The notes beneath the pieces were generated by a model that saw only the letters and a list, made by a program, of their open reading frames with translations, did no database searches and was not told where the DNA came from. This document shows positions 9,161-19,706 of a stretch of DNA of 64,000 nt, one piece after another. The stretch is from Paludibacteraceae bacterium (lineage in GTDB: Bacteria; Bacteroidota; Bacteroidia; Bacteroidales; Paludibacteraceae): positions 62,001-126,000 of the forward strand of contig JAFYWK010000056.1 of assembly GCA_017558065.1 (NCBI GenBank), given 5' to 3'. Within the stretch, counting starts at the first letter, position 1. Each line of letters begins with the position of its first letter. Position numbers and translations under genes: made by a program.

Positions 9161-9295
9161 AACCTACACCATCACATCCTCCCCTAAAGGAAGGAGGATA
9201 TTGGACGGCGTTCCGCCTATTGGGTATAGAACGTCGCCAAGTGAGTATGGGATATTGGGTATTGGAAGCCCTTTGGGCTATTGGATATAGGACTA
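9161..9295. repeat. Repeat cluster (R1 + R3 families) upstream of sufB
   Basis: 9161-9197 is a diverged minus-strand copy of the GGGGGTAGG-type palindromic repeat (family R1). 9198-9295 is a chain of R3-type words (GGCGTTCCGCC, GAAGCCCTTTGGGCT, repeated ATATTGG). The frame through it is open and in phase with sufB, which creates a false upstream extension of that gene. Confidence 0.6.
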
Positions 9296-9300
9296 TAATA

Positions 9301-10731
9301 ATGAAAGAAATAGAAGAAATAACCAGTCAGGAGTATAAGTACGGTTTCACAACGGATGTGGAGACCGAGGTTATTCCTATGGGGTTGAGCGAGGATGTCG
9401 TTCGACTGATTTCATCGAAGAAGAATGAACCCGAATGGTTGTTGGAGTTCCGATTGAAGGCGTACCGCAAGTGGCTGACAATGGAGCACCCAAGATGGGC
9501 GCATTTGGATATACCAGAGATTGATTTTCAGGCGATTTCGTATTATGCGGCACCTAAAACGCATACGGGAGATGAGAAGAAAGAAATCGATCCTGAACTG
9601 ATGAAGACCTTTGATAAGTTGGGTATTCCGTTGGAGGAGCGTGCTGCGTTGGCAGGCAATATGGCAGTGGATGCAGTGATGGACTCGGTGTCGGTGAAAA
9701 CAACTTTCCGAGAGACATTGGCGGAGAAGGGAATTATCTTCTGTTCTATCTCGGAGGCGGTGCAAGAGTATCCAGAACTGGTGCAGAAGTATTTGGGTTC
9801 GGTAGTGCCAGCGAGCGATAATTTCTATGCAGCATTGAACTCGGCGGTGTTCTCAGACGGTTCGTTTGTGTATATACCCAAGGGTGTGCGTTGCCCGATG
9901 GAACTGAGTACCTATTTCCGTATCAATGCGGGTAATACAGGTCAGTTTGAGCGTACTTTGTTGGTGGCAGATGAAGGTGCCTATTTGAGTTATCTGGAGG
10001 GTTGTACTGCGCCTATGCGCGATGAGAATCAGTTGCACGCAGCGATTGTGGAGATTGTGGTGCATAAGGATGCGGAAGTGAAGTATTCGACGGTGCAGAA
10101 CTGGTATCCTGGCGATAAAGAAGGCAAGGGAGGTATTTATAACTTCGTGACCAAACGCGGAATCACCCACGAGAATGCGCGATTGAGTTGGACACAAGTG
10201 GAGACGGGTTCGGCAATCACATGGAAGTACCCAAGTTGCATATTGAAGGGCGATAACTCCAGTGCTGAGTTCTATTCGGTGGCAGTGACCAATAACTACC
10301 AGCAGGCGGATACTGGCACAAAGATGATACATATAGGTAGGAACACGCGCTCGCGTATAATAAGTAAAGGTATATCGGCGGGCAAGAGCCAGAACGCGTA
10401 TCGCGGACTGGTGCGCGTGATGCCTAACGCAGAGAACGTGCGCAACTATAGCCAGTGCGATAGTCTTTTGTTGGGTGACAAGTGTGGGGCACATACTTTC
10501 CCAACCATGCGCATACAAAATCCGACAGCGATCATTGAGCACGAGGCAACGACCAGCAAGATTAGCGAGGACCAACTCTTCTATTGCCAACAGCGTGGCA
10601 TAGGTATAGAAGATGCTGTGGGATTGATAGTGAATGGCTACGCCAAGGAAGTGATGGATAAACTGCCGATGGAGTTTGCGGTAGAGGCGCAGAAGTTGTT
10701 ACAGGTGAGTTTGGAAGGATCAGTAGGATAA
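9301..10731 (+). CDS. sufB: Fe-S cluster assembly scaffold SufB
   Basis: 476 residues from the ATG at 9301, the usual SufB length (about 480). SufB works with SufC and SufD to build Fe-S clusters in the cytoplasm. Family stretches are clear: [38 protein letters not shown] (cut here by my choice of words), [31 protein letters not shown] and [16 protein letters not shown]. An in-frame ATG exists at 9145 but the added 52 residues are coded by repeats, so 9301 is the likely start. sufC and sufD are not next to it: the next gene, 43 nt on, is an amylase. That split is unusual because these genes are normally contiguous. Confidence 0.95.
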   Translation: MKEIEEITSQEYKYGFTTDVETEVIPMGLSEDVVRLISSKKNEPEWLLEFRLKAYRKWLTMEHPRWAHLDIPEIDFQAISYYAAPKTHTGDEKKEIDPELMKTFDKLGIPLEERAALAGNMAVDAVMDSVSVKTTFRETLAEKGIIFCSISEAVQEYPELVQKYLGSVVPASDNFYAALNSAVFSDGSFVYIPKGVRCPMELSTYFRINAGNTGQFERTLLVADEGAYLSYLEGCTAPMRDENQLHAAIVEIVVHKDAEVKYSTVQNWYPGDKEGKGGIYNFVTKRGITHENARLSWTQVETGSAITWKYPSCILKGDNSSAEFYSVAVTNNYQQADTGTKMIHIGRNTRSRIISKGISAGKSQNAYRGLVRVMPNAENVRNYSQCDSLLLGDKCGAHTFPTMRIQNPTAIIEHEATTSKISEDQLFYCQQRGIGIEDAVGLIVNGYAKEVMDKLPMEFAVEAQKLLQVSLEGSVG

Positions 10732-10774
10732 ACACATAAACCAAATTTATAAATAAAAACAATTAAAAACAATT

Positions 10775-13700
10775 ATGGCAAAACGATTTTTTGGCATTTT
10801 AGCGGCTTGCTTCATGTTCATGACAGCAACTGCTGCCACATTGTTCCCATCGCGTACTGACTTTCGTGATGAGTCCATCTATTTTGTGATGACTACCCGT
10901 TTTTACAATGGTGATCCTCAAAATGACACCCAATGTTGGGACGCTCAGAACTACAACGTAGGTGACCCTGCTTGGCGTGGTGATTTCAAAGGTCTGATTG
11001 AGAAATTAGACTACATCAAAGCCCTCGGTTTTACCGCAGTATGGATTACTCCTATCGTGGAGAATGCTTCTGGTTATGACTATCACGGTTATCACGCTCG
11101 TAACTTCTCAAAAGTAGATCAACGCTATGAGAGCGAGGACGTGAAATTCCAAGATCTGATTGATGCCGCTCACGCAAAAGGTATGAAAATCATCTTGGAT
11201 ATTGTGTTGAACCACACAGGTAACTTCGGCGAGGAAAACCTCTGCAAACTTTTTACCCGTGATTGGGAGGCAGACCAAAGCAATATTGATGCATGTATGG
11301 TTCCTTACACCAAAAAAGATGGTGGTAAATTGCCTGATAACTATTTGTCTATCCCTGGTGGCGAGCAATATGCTAAACGCTTGGCAGAAATGAAGAACAC
11401 CGATGGACAAAACCACGATAAAAACAACTATTGGCACCACTATGGTAACTTTAACTGGGATGATGACACCCGTTGGTGGGCACAAATCGCAGGTGACTGT
11501 GTGGACCTCAACACCGAGAATGCATACGTGGCTAACTACCTCGTGAAATGCTACGGCGAGTTTATCAAAATGGGTGTGGACGGTTTCCGTATCGATACGG
11601 GCGGTCACATCTCTCGTTTGACTTTCAACAAGAACTTCATTCCTCAGTTCACTGCATTGGCAGAGCAACACAAAGCTGCACGTAATGGTGGCGACTTCTT
11701 TATGTTTGCTGAGGTGTGCTCACGTGATCGCAATGTGACCTACCGTGGTCAAGACCGTTTGAGCCCATACTTCTATACCTGGACGGAGAAAAAGAACTAC
11801 GCATGGGATAATAGCGAGACTTCTTGGAACAGTATAGTAGTTATGGAAGGTGGCAAAGGTAGCCACACTAACGTGACTTCTGTAGATCAACACGCTGCTG
11901 ATTACGTAGGTCAATACAGCGACGGGCGTACATCGAACAACGCATTGCTCAATGGTAATACCTATCATACTCCTGATTATAGCCAATACTCTGGTTTGAG
12001 TGTGATTGACTTCCCAATGCACTGGAACTTCCGTAGTGCTAATGAGGCATGGGGCGTGAAGGGTAACGACAACCGCTACAACGATGCTACATGGAACGTA
12101 GTATATGTAGATTCTCACGACTACGCTCCTGACGGTGCACCAGAAGGTACACGTTTTGACCAAAGTGAAGACACTTGGGCTGAGAACTTGGCATTGATGT
12201 TTACTTTCCGTGGTATCCCTTGCGTATATTACGGTTCAGAAATTCAATTCAAGAAGGGTTGCGTGATTGACAAAGGTCCAAATATCGCATTGAAAGAGAC
12301 TGGTCGTGCATATTTTGGTGGTTATATCAAGGGTGAGGCTAATGTAACCGACTTTGCTGAGTACAGCAACGCAACAGGTAATATTGCACAAACATTGAAG
12401 CACCCACTTTCATTGCATATCCAACGTTTGGCTAAGATTCGTATGGCAGTTCCTGCTTTGCGTAAAGGACAATATAGTACTCAGGGTTGCAATGGCTCGT
12501 TTGCATTCAAACGTCGTTATACCGATGCTACTACCGACTCATACGCTTTGGTAACCATTTCTGGTGGCGCAACCTTCTCAGGTATTGAGAATGGTACATA
12601 CGTGGATTGTGTGACCGGTGATAAAAAGACCGTTACCAATGGTTCGCTTACGGTTTCATGCTCTGGCAAAGGTAACTTGCGCGTATATGTGCTCAGCACT
12701 ACAAAAACTCCTGCTCCTGGCAAGATTGGCGTAGATGGCAAATATGTATATGGTTCAAAGAACGCTGGTAGTTATCCACAATGGGATGGTACACAAGAGG
12801 AGTTGGACGATCGCTTTGGAGCAGGTGGCAATGGTGGTAATACGAACTGGGGTGATCCAGTAGAACCATGTTTGGCTTCAGCTACTGAGCGTGTTGTATT
12901 CTTCAAAGGTGACCAAGAGTGGGGTACATCTGTTGCAGTGCATATTTGGAAGGGCAGCACCAATTTAACGGGTAACTGGCCTGGACAACGTGCAGAGCAT
13001 CTTGGTGGTGGTACGTTCAAATTCGTTATTCCTGAAACGATGACAGGTGATGGTTCTGATTGGCAAATCATTTGGAACAATAATGGTGGTGGCAAGCAAA
13101 CTGCTGATTTAAAATTCCAAATGCGCGGTCTTTACACTGCTGCAGGTTATCAAAGCCTTGTGACCAAACTCTGCGAGGGTGGTGATACAGGTGAAAAACC
13201 TGTTGATCCTAAGCCAGAGGATCCAAAGGATTCAGAAATGTGCTTGGAGTCTGCTGATGAGCGTGCGGTGTTCTTCCAAGGTTCAGACTTTGGTACAGCT
13301 GCCAATGTATATATGTGGGATCCTGCTAATGGAAATAACCAACTTGCAGGCGCATGGCCAGGTACTGCTGCTACTCACTTGGGCGATGGTACGTTCAAAT
13401 TCGTGGTTCCTGCGAGTGCTGCGGGCGATCCTTCTACATGGATGATTATCTGGAATGGCAACAACAAGCAAACCGCTGACCTTGCCTTTACAATGCACGG
13501 TCTGTACAACTTCAGCGGTTGCAATGGTACTGTAACAGCATTGTGCGACGGTGGTGAAACACCTAATCCAGGCGATGATCCAAAACCAGAAGATCCTAAG
13601 GAGGGTATTACCGTGAAGGCAAAAGTACCTGCACATTGGACTAATACTATTTTGGCTTGGGTATGGCCTACAGGTGGAGCGGGTCGCGAAGTGACTCCAA

Positions 13701-14011
13701 CCAAAGATGGTGAGTGGTATGTGGTAACTGAAAACACCACAGAGTTGAATATCATCTTCAAGAATGGTTCGGAATGGAGTGATCCAAACCAAACCGTGGA
13801 TATGACGTTTACTGCCAATACTTGCATCCAACTCTCTCAATCTGGCAATGATAAGGCAACTTACACTGTAGTAGATTGCCCAGAATCAACCGATGTAGAG
13901 AATGTGGAAGTGTCTAAGCCACAAGCTCGCAAGGTGCTTATCAACCAATCCTTGTACCTCGTGATGCCAAATGGCGATGTATATGACATCTCAGGACGTC
14001 AAGTTCGTTAA
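10775..14011 (+). CDS. Secreted GH13 alpha-amylase with three C-terminal starch-binding modules
   Basis: 1078 residues; signal peptide about 1-21 (ending TATAA). The GH13 catalytic barrel spans about 25-560: DIVLNHTG (region I), DGFRIDTGG (nucleophile Asp, region II), FMFAEVC (acid/base Glu, region III), VDSHDY (region IV). A C-terminal beta-domain follows. Two similar modules of the CBM26 sort lie at about 700-800 (ERVVFFKGDQEWG, NWPGQRAEHLGGGTFKFV) and 825-925 (ERAVFFQGSDFG, AWPGTAATHLGDGTFKFVV), and a third, different module at about 940-1030 (TILAWVWPTGG). Linkers are rich in Asp, Pro and Glu. The last residues (KVLINQSLYLVMPNGDVYDI) match the C-terminal motif of two other secreted proteins here. 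It probably acts on starch outside the cell or at its surface. Confidence 0.92.
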   Translation: MAKRFFGILAACFMFMTATAATLFPSRTDFRDESIYFVMTTRFYNGDPQNDTQCWDAQNYNVGDPAWRGDFKGLIEKLDYIKALGFTAVWITPIVENASGYDYHGYHARNFSKVDQRYESEDVKFQDLIDAAHAKGMKIILDIVLNHTGNFGEENLCKLFTRDWEADQSNIDACMVPYTKKDGGKLPDNYLSIPGGEQYAKRLAEMKNTDGQNHDKNNYWHHYGNFNWDDDTRWWAQIAGDCVDLNTENAYVANYLVKCYGEFIKMGVDGFRIDTGGHISRLTFNKNFIPQFTALAEQHKAARNGGDFFMFAEVCSRDRNVTYRGQDRLSPYFYTWTEKKNYAWDNSETSWNSIVVMEGGKGSHTNVTSVDQHAADYVGQYSDGRTSNNALLNGNTYHTPDYSQYSGLSVIDFPMHWNFRSANEAWGVKGNDNRYNDATWNVVYVDSHDYAPDGAPEGTRFDQSEDTWAENLALMFTFRGIPCVYYGSEIQFKKGCVIDKGPNIALKETGRAYFGGYIKGEANVTDFAEYSNATGNIAQTLKHPLSLHIQRLAKIRMAVPALRKGQYSTQGCNGSFAFKRRYTDATTDSYALVTISGGATFSGIENGTYVDCVTGDKKTVTNGSLTVSCSGKGNLRVYVLSTTKTPAPGKIGVDGKYVYGSKNAGSYPQWDGTQEELDDRFGAGGNGGNTNWGDPVEPCLASATERVVFFKGDQEWGTSVAVHIWKGSTNLTGNWPGQRAEHLGGGTFKFVIPETMTGDGSDWQIIWNNNGGGKQTADLKFQMRGLYTAAGYQSLVTKLCEGGDTGEKPVDPKPEDPKDSEMCLESADERAVFFQGSDFGTAANVYMWDPANGNNQLAGAWPGTAATHLGDGTFKFVVPASAAGDPSTWMIIWNGNNKQTADLAFTMHGLYNFSGCNGTVTALCDGGETPNPGDDPKPEDPKEGITVKAKVPAHWTNTILAWVWPTGGAGREVTPTKDGEWYVVTENTTELNIIFKNGSEWSDPNQTVDMTFTANTCIQLSQSGNDKATYTVVDCPESTDVENVEVSKPQARKVLINQSLYLVMPNGDVYDISGRQVR

Positions 14012-14034
14012 TTGAACGAGATTTACATAAAAGA

Positions 14035-14068
14035 AAACGCTGCGCAGTAGAATGTGCAGCGTTTTTTT
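14035..14068 (+). terminator. Terminator after the amylase gene
   Basis: AAACGCTGC (14035-14043) pairs with GCAGCGTTT (14056-14064) and is followed by a T run. Confidence 0.8.
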
Positions 14069-14116
14069 GTGTTTGTAAGTGATCAACCCATGTTCCGTTA
14101 GAGTGTGTGTTGGGAA

Positions 14117-14146
14117 ACAAAAAAGTCGCTCTATTAAGCGACTTTC
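14117..14146 (-). terminator. Terminator after initiator tRNA-Met
   Basis: Minus strand: AAAGTCGCTTAATAGAGCGACTTTTTT, a nine-base-pair hairpin followed by T residues. Confidence 0.75.
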
Positions 14147-14152
14147 CTCTTG

Positions 14153-14224
<72 letters not shown>

Positions 14225-14254
14225 ATATTATCAACTCATTTCTGAATTGCGGTG

Positions 14255-14286
14255 CAAAGGTACAACAAAAATTGCACATACGCAAA
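14255..14286 (-). promoter_or_regulatory. Promoter of initiator tRNA-Met
   Basis: Minus strand: TTTG (14283-14286), 20 bp, TACCTTTG (14255-14262). Confidence 0.8.
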
Positions 14287-14337
14287 TTTTTTTAGAAAAA
14301 AATGCATTTTTTGGCAAAAAAAATAGCGTATGTGCTG

Positions 14338-14433
14338 CAATTTGCGACCGTAGCTTCGGGGGAATGCGGTTTTGCGCAGGCGGCGTCCGAAGGTACAGTT
14401 GTGTCGCTAATTGAGAGGGCGAAGCCCGCACAT
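14338..14433. ncRNA. Candidate structured element, copy B (see 8274-8371)
   Basis: Outer stem 14338-14348 with 14403-14413 (10 of 11 pairs), inner stem 14354-14360 with 14386-14392, apical hairpin 14365-14368 with 14375-14378, then GGGC-GAA-GCCC (14417-14427) followed by GCACAT. Compared with copy A the helices are kept while their bases differ, and the junction words GTAGCTTCG, CGAAGGTACA and GCACAT are the same. It also lies 76 bp upstream of a TACCTTTG box read on the minus strand. It is either a small RNA or a DNA-level palindromic element; family not recognised. Confidence 0.45.
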
Positions 14434-14486
14434 GACCAAATATTTTCACACTTTTCGGCAAAAAATATGATATTTTTGTGTATTTT

Positions 14487-14518
14487 CTTGCGTATATGCG
14501 TTTTTTTTAGTAATTTTG
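14487..14518 (+). promoter_or_regulatory. Promoter of secDF
   Basis: CTTG (14487-14490), 20 bp, TAATTTTG (14511-14518), about 90 bp before the ATG. Confidence 0.7.
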
Positions 14519-14605
14519 CGCCCTATTTTGTGCGTGGGTACGATACGCGTGCGCGAGATAGCATAGCAGAATAAAAAATACTAACAATAAAACTAAATTA
14601 AAATT

Positions 14606-17600
14606 ATGCAAAACAAAGGACTTGTTATTACCTTGGCAGTATGCTTGGCTTTGGTGAGTGCGTTCTATTTGTCATTCTCTGTAGTGACAAATCACTACGA
14701 CAACAAAGCAGCAGAGTATGCACAAGGTGATGATGCAAAAGAGTACCAATACTTGGACTCTATTGCTGGTGAGAAAGTGTGGTTTGGCTACACATTGAAA
14801 GAGTGCCGTGAGAAAGAGATCAATCTTGGTCTTGACCTCAAGGGTGGTATGAACGTAACAATGGAGGTTTCTGTGCCTGAGATTATCCGCGCATTGAGCG
14901 GTTATAACACCACAGAGAACTTCAACAACGCCATCGCTTTGGCACAAGAGAAACAAAAATCTTCGGGTGCAGACTTCTTGACCCTTTTCTTCGAATCATT
15001 CTACGAGATTGACCCTAATGCTCAATTGGCATCCGTGTTCTCTACTTTCGAGCTTCGCGAGAAAGTAAGCTTGAACTCAACCAACCAAGAGGTGGAGAGC
15101 GTGGTTCGTGAAGAGGTGCAAGGCGCAATTGATAACTCATTCAACGTGTTGCGTACTCGTATTGACCGTTTTGGTGTGGTACAACCAAATATCCAAAAGC
15201 TCAGCCAAACAGGTCGTATCTTGATCGAGTTGCCAGGTATCAAAGAGCCAGAGCGCGTTCGTAAACTGCTGCAAGGTTCTGCTAACTTGGAGTTCTGGGA
15301 AACTTATGACTTGGCAGAGATCTTGCCACAACTCTCTCAAATCAACAATGAGTTTGCTGCTCAAAACGCAAGCACCGAGGCTGCTCAGACAGATGCTGCT
15401 CCTGTAAAAGAGGAGGCAAAAACTGAGGTAGATGATTTGGATGCCTTGGTAGAAGACTTGGCAGCAGATAGCTTGGCACAAGCAGAAGCAGATCAAGAGG
15501 CCGCATATGAGGAGTACAAGAAAGCTAACCCATTGTTCGCCCAATTGCAACCATCTGTTAGCCCTGCAGGTCAACCATATCAAGGTCCTGTAGTAGGTAC
15601 TGCACACTATACTGACACTGCTAAGGTGATGGCTATGCTCAATTCTCAAGTGGCTAAATCGTTGCTCCCACGCGAGTTGCGTTTGTGCTGGACTGTGAAG
15701 GCCATTGACGAGGCAGAGGCATACTACCAATTGGTAGCATTGAAATCTCAAACCAGTGGTCGTCCATCATTGGAGGGTGATGTGATCACCGACGCTCGTG
15801 CAGACTTCGGTCAAACATCTGCTTACGCTAACGTAAGTATGACCATGAACGCTGAGGGTGCGCGCGACTGGCAACGTATCACACGCGACAATATCGGCAA
15901 GTCTATCGCTATCGTACTCGATGGCTATGTATATAGCTTCCCAACTGTACAAAACGAGATCGCAGGTGGTAACTCACAAATCACTGGTAACTTCACCGTA
16001 GAAGAGGCAAAAGACTTGGCTAACACCCTCAATTCTGGTAAGATGCCTGCGCCTGCACGCATCATCCAAGAGGATGTGGTAGGTCCATCACTCGGTCAAG
16101 AGGCAATTCATGATGGTCTCTGGAGCTTCGTGATTGGTTTTATCTTGATTCTCGTTTACATGATCATGTACTACGGTTTGACAGCAGGATTGATTGCTGA
16201 CTTTGCATTGCTCTGCAACGTATTCTTGCTCGCAGGTATCTTGTCATCATTCTCTGCTGTATTGACCTTGCCTGGTATCGCCGGTATCGTGCTCACCATG
16301 GGTATGGCAGTGGACGCTAACGTACTTATCTACGAGCGTATCCGCGAGGAGCGTCGTGCTGGCAAGAACTTGCGCAAAGCTATTGAGGATGGTTTCGGCA
16401 ACGCTATTTCTGCGATTATCGACTCTAACGTGACTTCATTCCTTACAGGTGCTATCTTGGCTATCTTCGGTACTGGTCCTATCAAGGGCTTCGCTGTTAC
16501 CTACATGATTGGTATCATTTCTTCTTTCTTGACCGCTGTGTTCGTTTGCCGTTTGTTGCTCGAAGCATATGCTAAGAAAGAGAATGCTAAGGAGCTCAAC
16601 TTCACCACCAAACTTATGCAAAACTTCTTGCAAAACACCAAAGCTAACTTTATTGGTGCTCGCAAGGTGACATATATCGTATCAGGTGTATTGGTACTTG
16701 TAGGTATCTTGGGTGTGAACCCACACATCATGGGTAAACTCAACCTCGGTATCGACTTCTCTGGTGGTCGCAACTATATCATTCGCTTCGCAGAGCCAGT
16801 TAATACACAAGAGGTAAATGCCGCATTGGACAATGTCTTCATGGAGGCTAAGACACAAGCAGGTGACGAGGAGACCTTCGCCCTCAACGTAATCACCATC
16901 GGTAACGCTAACCAAGTACGTATCTCTACCAACTACCGTATCAACGACAACTCTGAGACTTTGGATGACGAGATCGAGGCATTGCTCTTCGCTGGTTGCC
17001 AACAATTCTTGCCAGAGGGTATCACCTTGGATGAGTTTAAGTCCACAGAGATTAACCCAGAGATTGGTATCATGCAATCACAAAAGGTAGGTCCTGCTAT
17101 TGCAGACGACATCACTCAATCTGCTGTTTGGGCTGTATTGGCTGCGTTGGTAGGTATCTTCCTCTATGTGTTGGTTCGTTTCCGCAACTTCGCATTCTCT
17201 GTAGGCGCGTTGACTGGTTTGGCACACAACACCCTCATCGTACTCGGTGCATATGCGCTCCTTTGGAAGGTGATGCCATTCTCTATGGAGATTGACCAAG
17301 CGTTTATCGCTGCTATCTTGACCGTTATCGGTTACTCTATCAACGATACCGTGGTTATCTTCGACCGTGTACGTGAATACACAGGTTTGTATCCAAAACG
17401 CGACCGCAAGCAAAACATCAACGATGCGTTGAATCACACACTCAGCCGTACCTTCTCTACTTCGATGTCAACCCTCGTAGTATTGATTGCAATCTTCTGC
17501 TTCGGTGGTGAGACTATCCGCGGATTCGTATTCGCATTGCTCATCGGTGTGGTTGTAGGTACTTACTCTTCACTCTGCGTAGCAACTCCTTTGGCTTACG

Positions 17601-17656
17601 ATATTCAAGAGGCAATGGAGCGCCGCAAAGCTAAGAAAGCTGAACTCAAGAAATAA
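14606..17656 (+). CDS. secDF: Protein translocase subunit SecDF (fused SecD-SecF)
   Basis: 1016 residues, a natural fusion of SecD and SecF as is usual in Bacteroidetes. One N-terminal membrane helix (about 5-27) is followed by a large periplasmic part, then the SecD membrane block with GLDLKGGMNVT upstream and GMAVDANVLIYERIREE in helix 4. The SecF half starts near residue 690 with NLGIDFSGGRNYIIRF and carries GYSINDTVVIFDRVRE. It uses the proton gradient to help complete Sec export across the inner membrane. An extra, low-complexity acidic stretch (EVDDLDALVEDLAADSLAQ) sits at about 272-300 in the periplasmic part. It is followed by a strong hairpin at 17698. Confidence 0.97.
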   Translation: MQNKGLVITLAVCLALVSAFYLSFSVVTNHYDNKAAEYAQGDDAKEYQYLDSIAGEKVWFGYTLKECREKEINLGLDLKGGMNVTMEVSVPEIIRALSGYNTTENFNNAIALAQEKQKSSGADFLTLFFESFYEIDPNAQLASVFSTFELREKVSLNSTNQEVESVVREEVQGAIDNSFNVLRTRIDRFGVVQPNIQKLSQTGRILIELPGIKEPERVRKLLQGSANLEFWETYDLAEILPQLSQINNEFAAQNASTEAAQTDAAPVKEEAKTEVDDLDALVEDLAADSLAQAEADQEAAYEEYKKANPLFAQLQPSVSPAGQPYQGPVVGTAHYTDTAKVMAMLNSQVAKSLLPRELRLCWTVKAIDEAEAYYQLVALKSQTSGRPSLEGDVITDARADFGQTSAYANVSMTMNAEGARDWQRITRDNIGKSIAIVLDGYVYSFPTVQNEIAGGNSQITGNFTVEEAKDLANTLNSGKMPAPARIIQEDVVGPSLGQEAIHDGLWSFVIGFILILVYMIMYYGLTAGLIADFALLCNVFLLAGILSSFSAVLTLPGIAGIVLTMGMAVDANVLIYERIREERRAGKNLRKAIEDGFGNAISAIIDSNVTSFLTGAILAIFGTGPIKGFAVTYMIGIISSFLTAVFVCRLLLEAYAKKENAKELNFTTKLMQNFLQNTKANFIGARKVTYIVSGVLVLVGILGVNPHIMGKLNLGIDFSGGRNYIIRFAEPVNTQEVNAALDNVFMEAKTQAGDEETFALNVITIGNANQVRISTNYRINDNSETLDDEIEALLFAGCQQFLPEGITLDEFKSTEINPEIGIMQSQKVGPAIADDITQSAVWAVLAALVGIFLYVLVRFRNFAFSVGALTGLAHNTLIVLGAYALLWKVMPFSMEIDQAFIAAILTVIGYSINDTVVIFDRVREYTGLYPKRDRKQNINDALNHTLSRTFSTSMSTLVVLIAIFCFGGETIRGFVFALLIGVVVGTYSSLCVATPLAYDIQEAMERRKAKKAELKK

Positions 17657-17697
17657 TAGTGCTATGCGCATATGCGCGTGCGCACATAATCTATAAG

Positions 17698-17727
17698 GTA
17701 CTGCCCGGCATACGTCGGGCAGTACTT
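17698..17727 (+). terminator. Hairpin after secDF
   Basis: GTACTGCCCG and CGGGCAGTAC form a perfect 10-bp stem with loop GCATACGT. Only TT-AAAA follows, so it may be a weak terminator or an RNA-stability hairpin. Confidence 0.55.
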
Positions 17728-17759
17728 AAAAAAGAACAACATTAAACACTAAACTCTAA

Positions 17760-18440
17760 ATGAAAACGAACATGAAGAATGATTTTTTGAAATTCGCCGT
17801 GTCTAACGGCATGAACTCGATGCATGTAGAGAATGCCATGAATGCATCGGCAAGTTACATTAGTCCATCAATCTTGGAGGAACGCCAACTCAATGTTACG
17901 CAGATGGATGTGTTCTCTCGCTTGATGATGGACCGAATTATCTTCTTGGGCACTGAGGTGAATGACTACACCGCCAATGTGATTCAAGCACAATTATTGT
18001 ATTTGGACTCCGTGGACTCGGATCGCGATATTAGTATTTATCTTAACACACCAGGTGGCTCGGTGTATGCAGGTTTGGGCATCTATGATACGATGCAGTT
18101 TATTCGTTCGCGCGTTGCGACCATCTGTACGGGTATGGCTGCCAGCATGGGCGCTGTGCTGTTGGTGGCAGGCGAGAAAGGTATGCGTGCCGCATTGCCT
18201 CATAGCCGCGTGATGATTCACCAACCATTGGGTGGTATCCAAGGCCAAGCATCAGACATTGAGATCACAGCTCGCGAGATTCTCAAACTCAAGGACGAAC
18301 TCTATCAGATTATTTCCGACCACTCTGGTCAGACAATGGAGAAGATTCGCCAAGATGCCGACCGCGATTACTGGATGACTGCTGAGGAGGCACTCCAATA
18401 TGGTATGATTGATAAGGTGTATCGCCGCGAGAATAAGTAA
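17760..18440 (+). CDS. clpP: ATP-dependent Clp protease proteolytic subunit ClpP
   Basis: 226 residues. Serine protease subunit that forms the two-ring degradation chamber with ClpX. Catalytic Ser is in GMAASMGA (about residue 129), His in MIHQP (about 154), and the Asp lies in the QDADRDYWM segment (about 199-203). NTPGGSV is the oxyanion region. The N-terminus is about 30 residues longer than mature ClpP, as expected of a propeptide; internal Met codons leave the exact start open. It lies 5 nt before clpX, the classic clpP-clpX operon. Confidence 0.97.
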   Translation: MKTNMKNDFLKFAVSNGMNSMHVENAMNASASYISPSILEERQLNVTQMDVFSRLMMDRIIFLGTEVNDYTANVIQAQLLYLDSVDSDRDISIYLNTPGGSVYAGLGIYDTMQFIRSRVATICTGMAASMGAVLLVAGEKGMRAALPHSRVMIHQPLGGIQGQASDIEITAREILKLKDELYQIISDHSGQTMEKIRQDADRDYWMTAEEALQYGMIDKVYRRENK

Positions 18441-18445
18441 CGGAT

Positions 18446-19690
18446 ATGGCTAAGAAGAAAGAACAATGTTCGTTTTGCGGACGTGAGATGCCGCATATGT
18501 TTCGTGGCGATGATGGCAGCTTGATTTGTCACGACTGCATCGAGGCGGGTCACAAGATGATTCGCGAGATGAAGCAGTATGTGGAAGAGGAGACCGATGT
18601 CAAAGGTTTAGATCTTAAAACGCTGCCCAAGCCAGCTGAGATTAAGGCTTTCCTTGACCAGTATGTCATCGGTCAAGACGATGCCAAACGCTATCTGTCG
18701 GTGGCGGTATATAATCACTATAAACGTGTCTTGCAGCCCCGTGAAGAGGGTGGAGTGGAGATTGAGAAATCCAACATCATTCTCGTCGGCTCCACAGGTA
18801 CGGGCAAGACCCTCCTTGCACGCACGATTGCTAAACTCCTCAAGGTGCCTTTCACCATCGTGGATGCTACGGTGCTAACCGAAGCGGGCTACGTGGGCGA
18901 AGACGTGGAGAGTTTGCTCACACGCCTCTTGCAGGAGTCGGATTACAATGTGAAGAAAGCCGAGAAAGGTATCGTTTTTATCGATGAAATCGACAAAATT
19001 GCGCGTAAGTCTGACAATCCATCCATCACCCGCGACGTGTCGGGCGAGGGTGTGCAACAGGGATTGCTGAAGCTGCTCGAAGGCTCGGTGGTGAATGTAC
19101 CACCTCAAGGCGGTCGCAAGCACCCAGAGCAGGAGTTTATCCATGTCAATACGCAGAATATCCTCTTTATTTGCGGTGGCGCTTTCGATGGCATTGAGCG
19201 TAAGATAGCCCAACGCATGAATACCCAAGTGGTGGGTTTTGACGCGGCAAAGAAGGCACAGGCGATTGATAAGAGCGACCTTTTGCAATACATAGCGCCA
19301 CAAGATTTGAAGTCGTTTGGTTTGATACCCGAGATTATCGGTCGTTTGCCCGTTCTCACCTACCTCAAACCCCTCGACAAGGCAGCGCTGCGCAATATCC
19401 TCACCGAACCCAATAATGCGTTGGTGAAACAATATCAAAAGCTATTGTCCATGGATGGCATCGCGCTCACTTTTGCGCCCGATATGCTCGATTATATCGT
19501 GGATAAAGCCGTAGAATACAAGTTGGGCGCGCGTGGTTTGCGTGGACTGATGGAGACGGTCATGATCGATGTGATGTACGATTTGCCTTCGTCTCAGGAC
19601 GGTCAAACCGCTTACGAAGTCACCCGTGAATATGCGGCGCAACGCATCGAAAAAGCCAATATCAACCAACTCTCTTTAAGCGGAGAATAA
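18446..19690 (+). CDS. clpX: ATP-dependent Clp protease ATP-binding subunit ClpX
   Basis: 414 residues. N-terminal zinc-binding domain [17 protein letters not shown] with LICHDC (four Cys). One AAA+ module: Walker A GSTGTGKT, Walker B IVFIDEID, sensor [12 protein letters not shown], and the ClpP-docking loop IGRLP region ([13 protein letters not shown]). It unfolds substrates and feeds them to ClpP. Its start is 5 nt after the clpP stop; the downstream pullulanase gene starts 16 nt after its stop, so transcripts may continue into it. Confidence 0.97.
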   Translation: MAKKKEQCSFCGREMPHMFRGDDGSLICHDCIEAGHKMIREMKQYVEEETDVKGLDLKTLPKPAEIKAFLDQYVIGQDDAKRYLSVAVYNHYKRVLQPREEGGVEIEKSNIILVGSTGTGKTLLARTIAKLLKVPFTIVDATVLTEAGYVGEDVESLLTRLLQESDYNVKKAEKGIVFIDEIDKIARKSDNPSITRDVSGEGVQQGLLKLLEGSVVNVPPQGGRKHPEQEFIHVNTQNILFICGGAFDGIERKIAQRMNTQVVGFDAAKKAQAIDKSDLLQYIAPQDLKSFGLIPEIIGRLPVLTYLKPLDKAALRNILTEPNNALVKQYQKLLSMDGIALTFAPDMLDYIVDKAVEYKLGARGLRGLMETVMIDVMYDLPSSQDGQTAYEVTREYAAQRIEKANINQLSLSGE

Positions 19691-19706
19691 AATCAACACA
19701 ATAAAC

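Noticed and set aside
9145..9300. An upstream in-frame ATG that would lengthen SufB by 52 residues.
   Set aside because: The extra part is coded by R1 and R3 repeats and begins inside the tRNA-Cys terminator; SufB of normal length starts at 9301.
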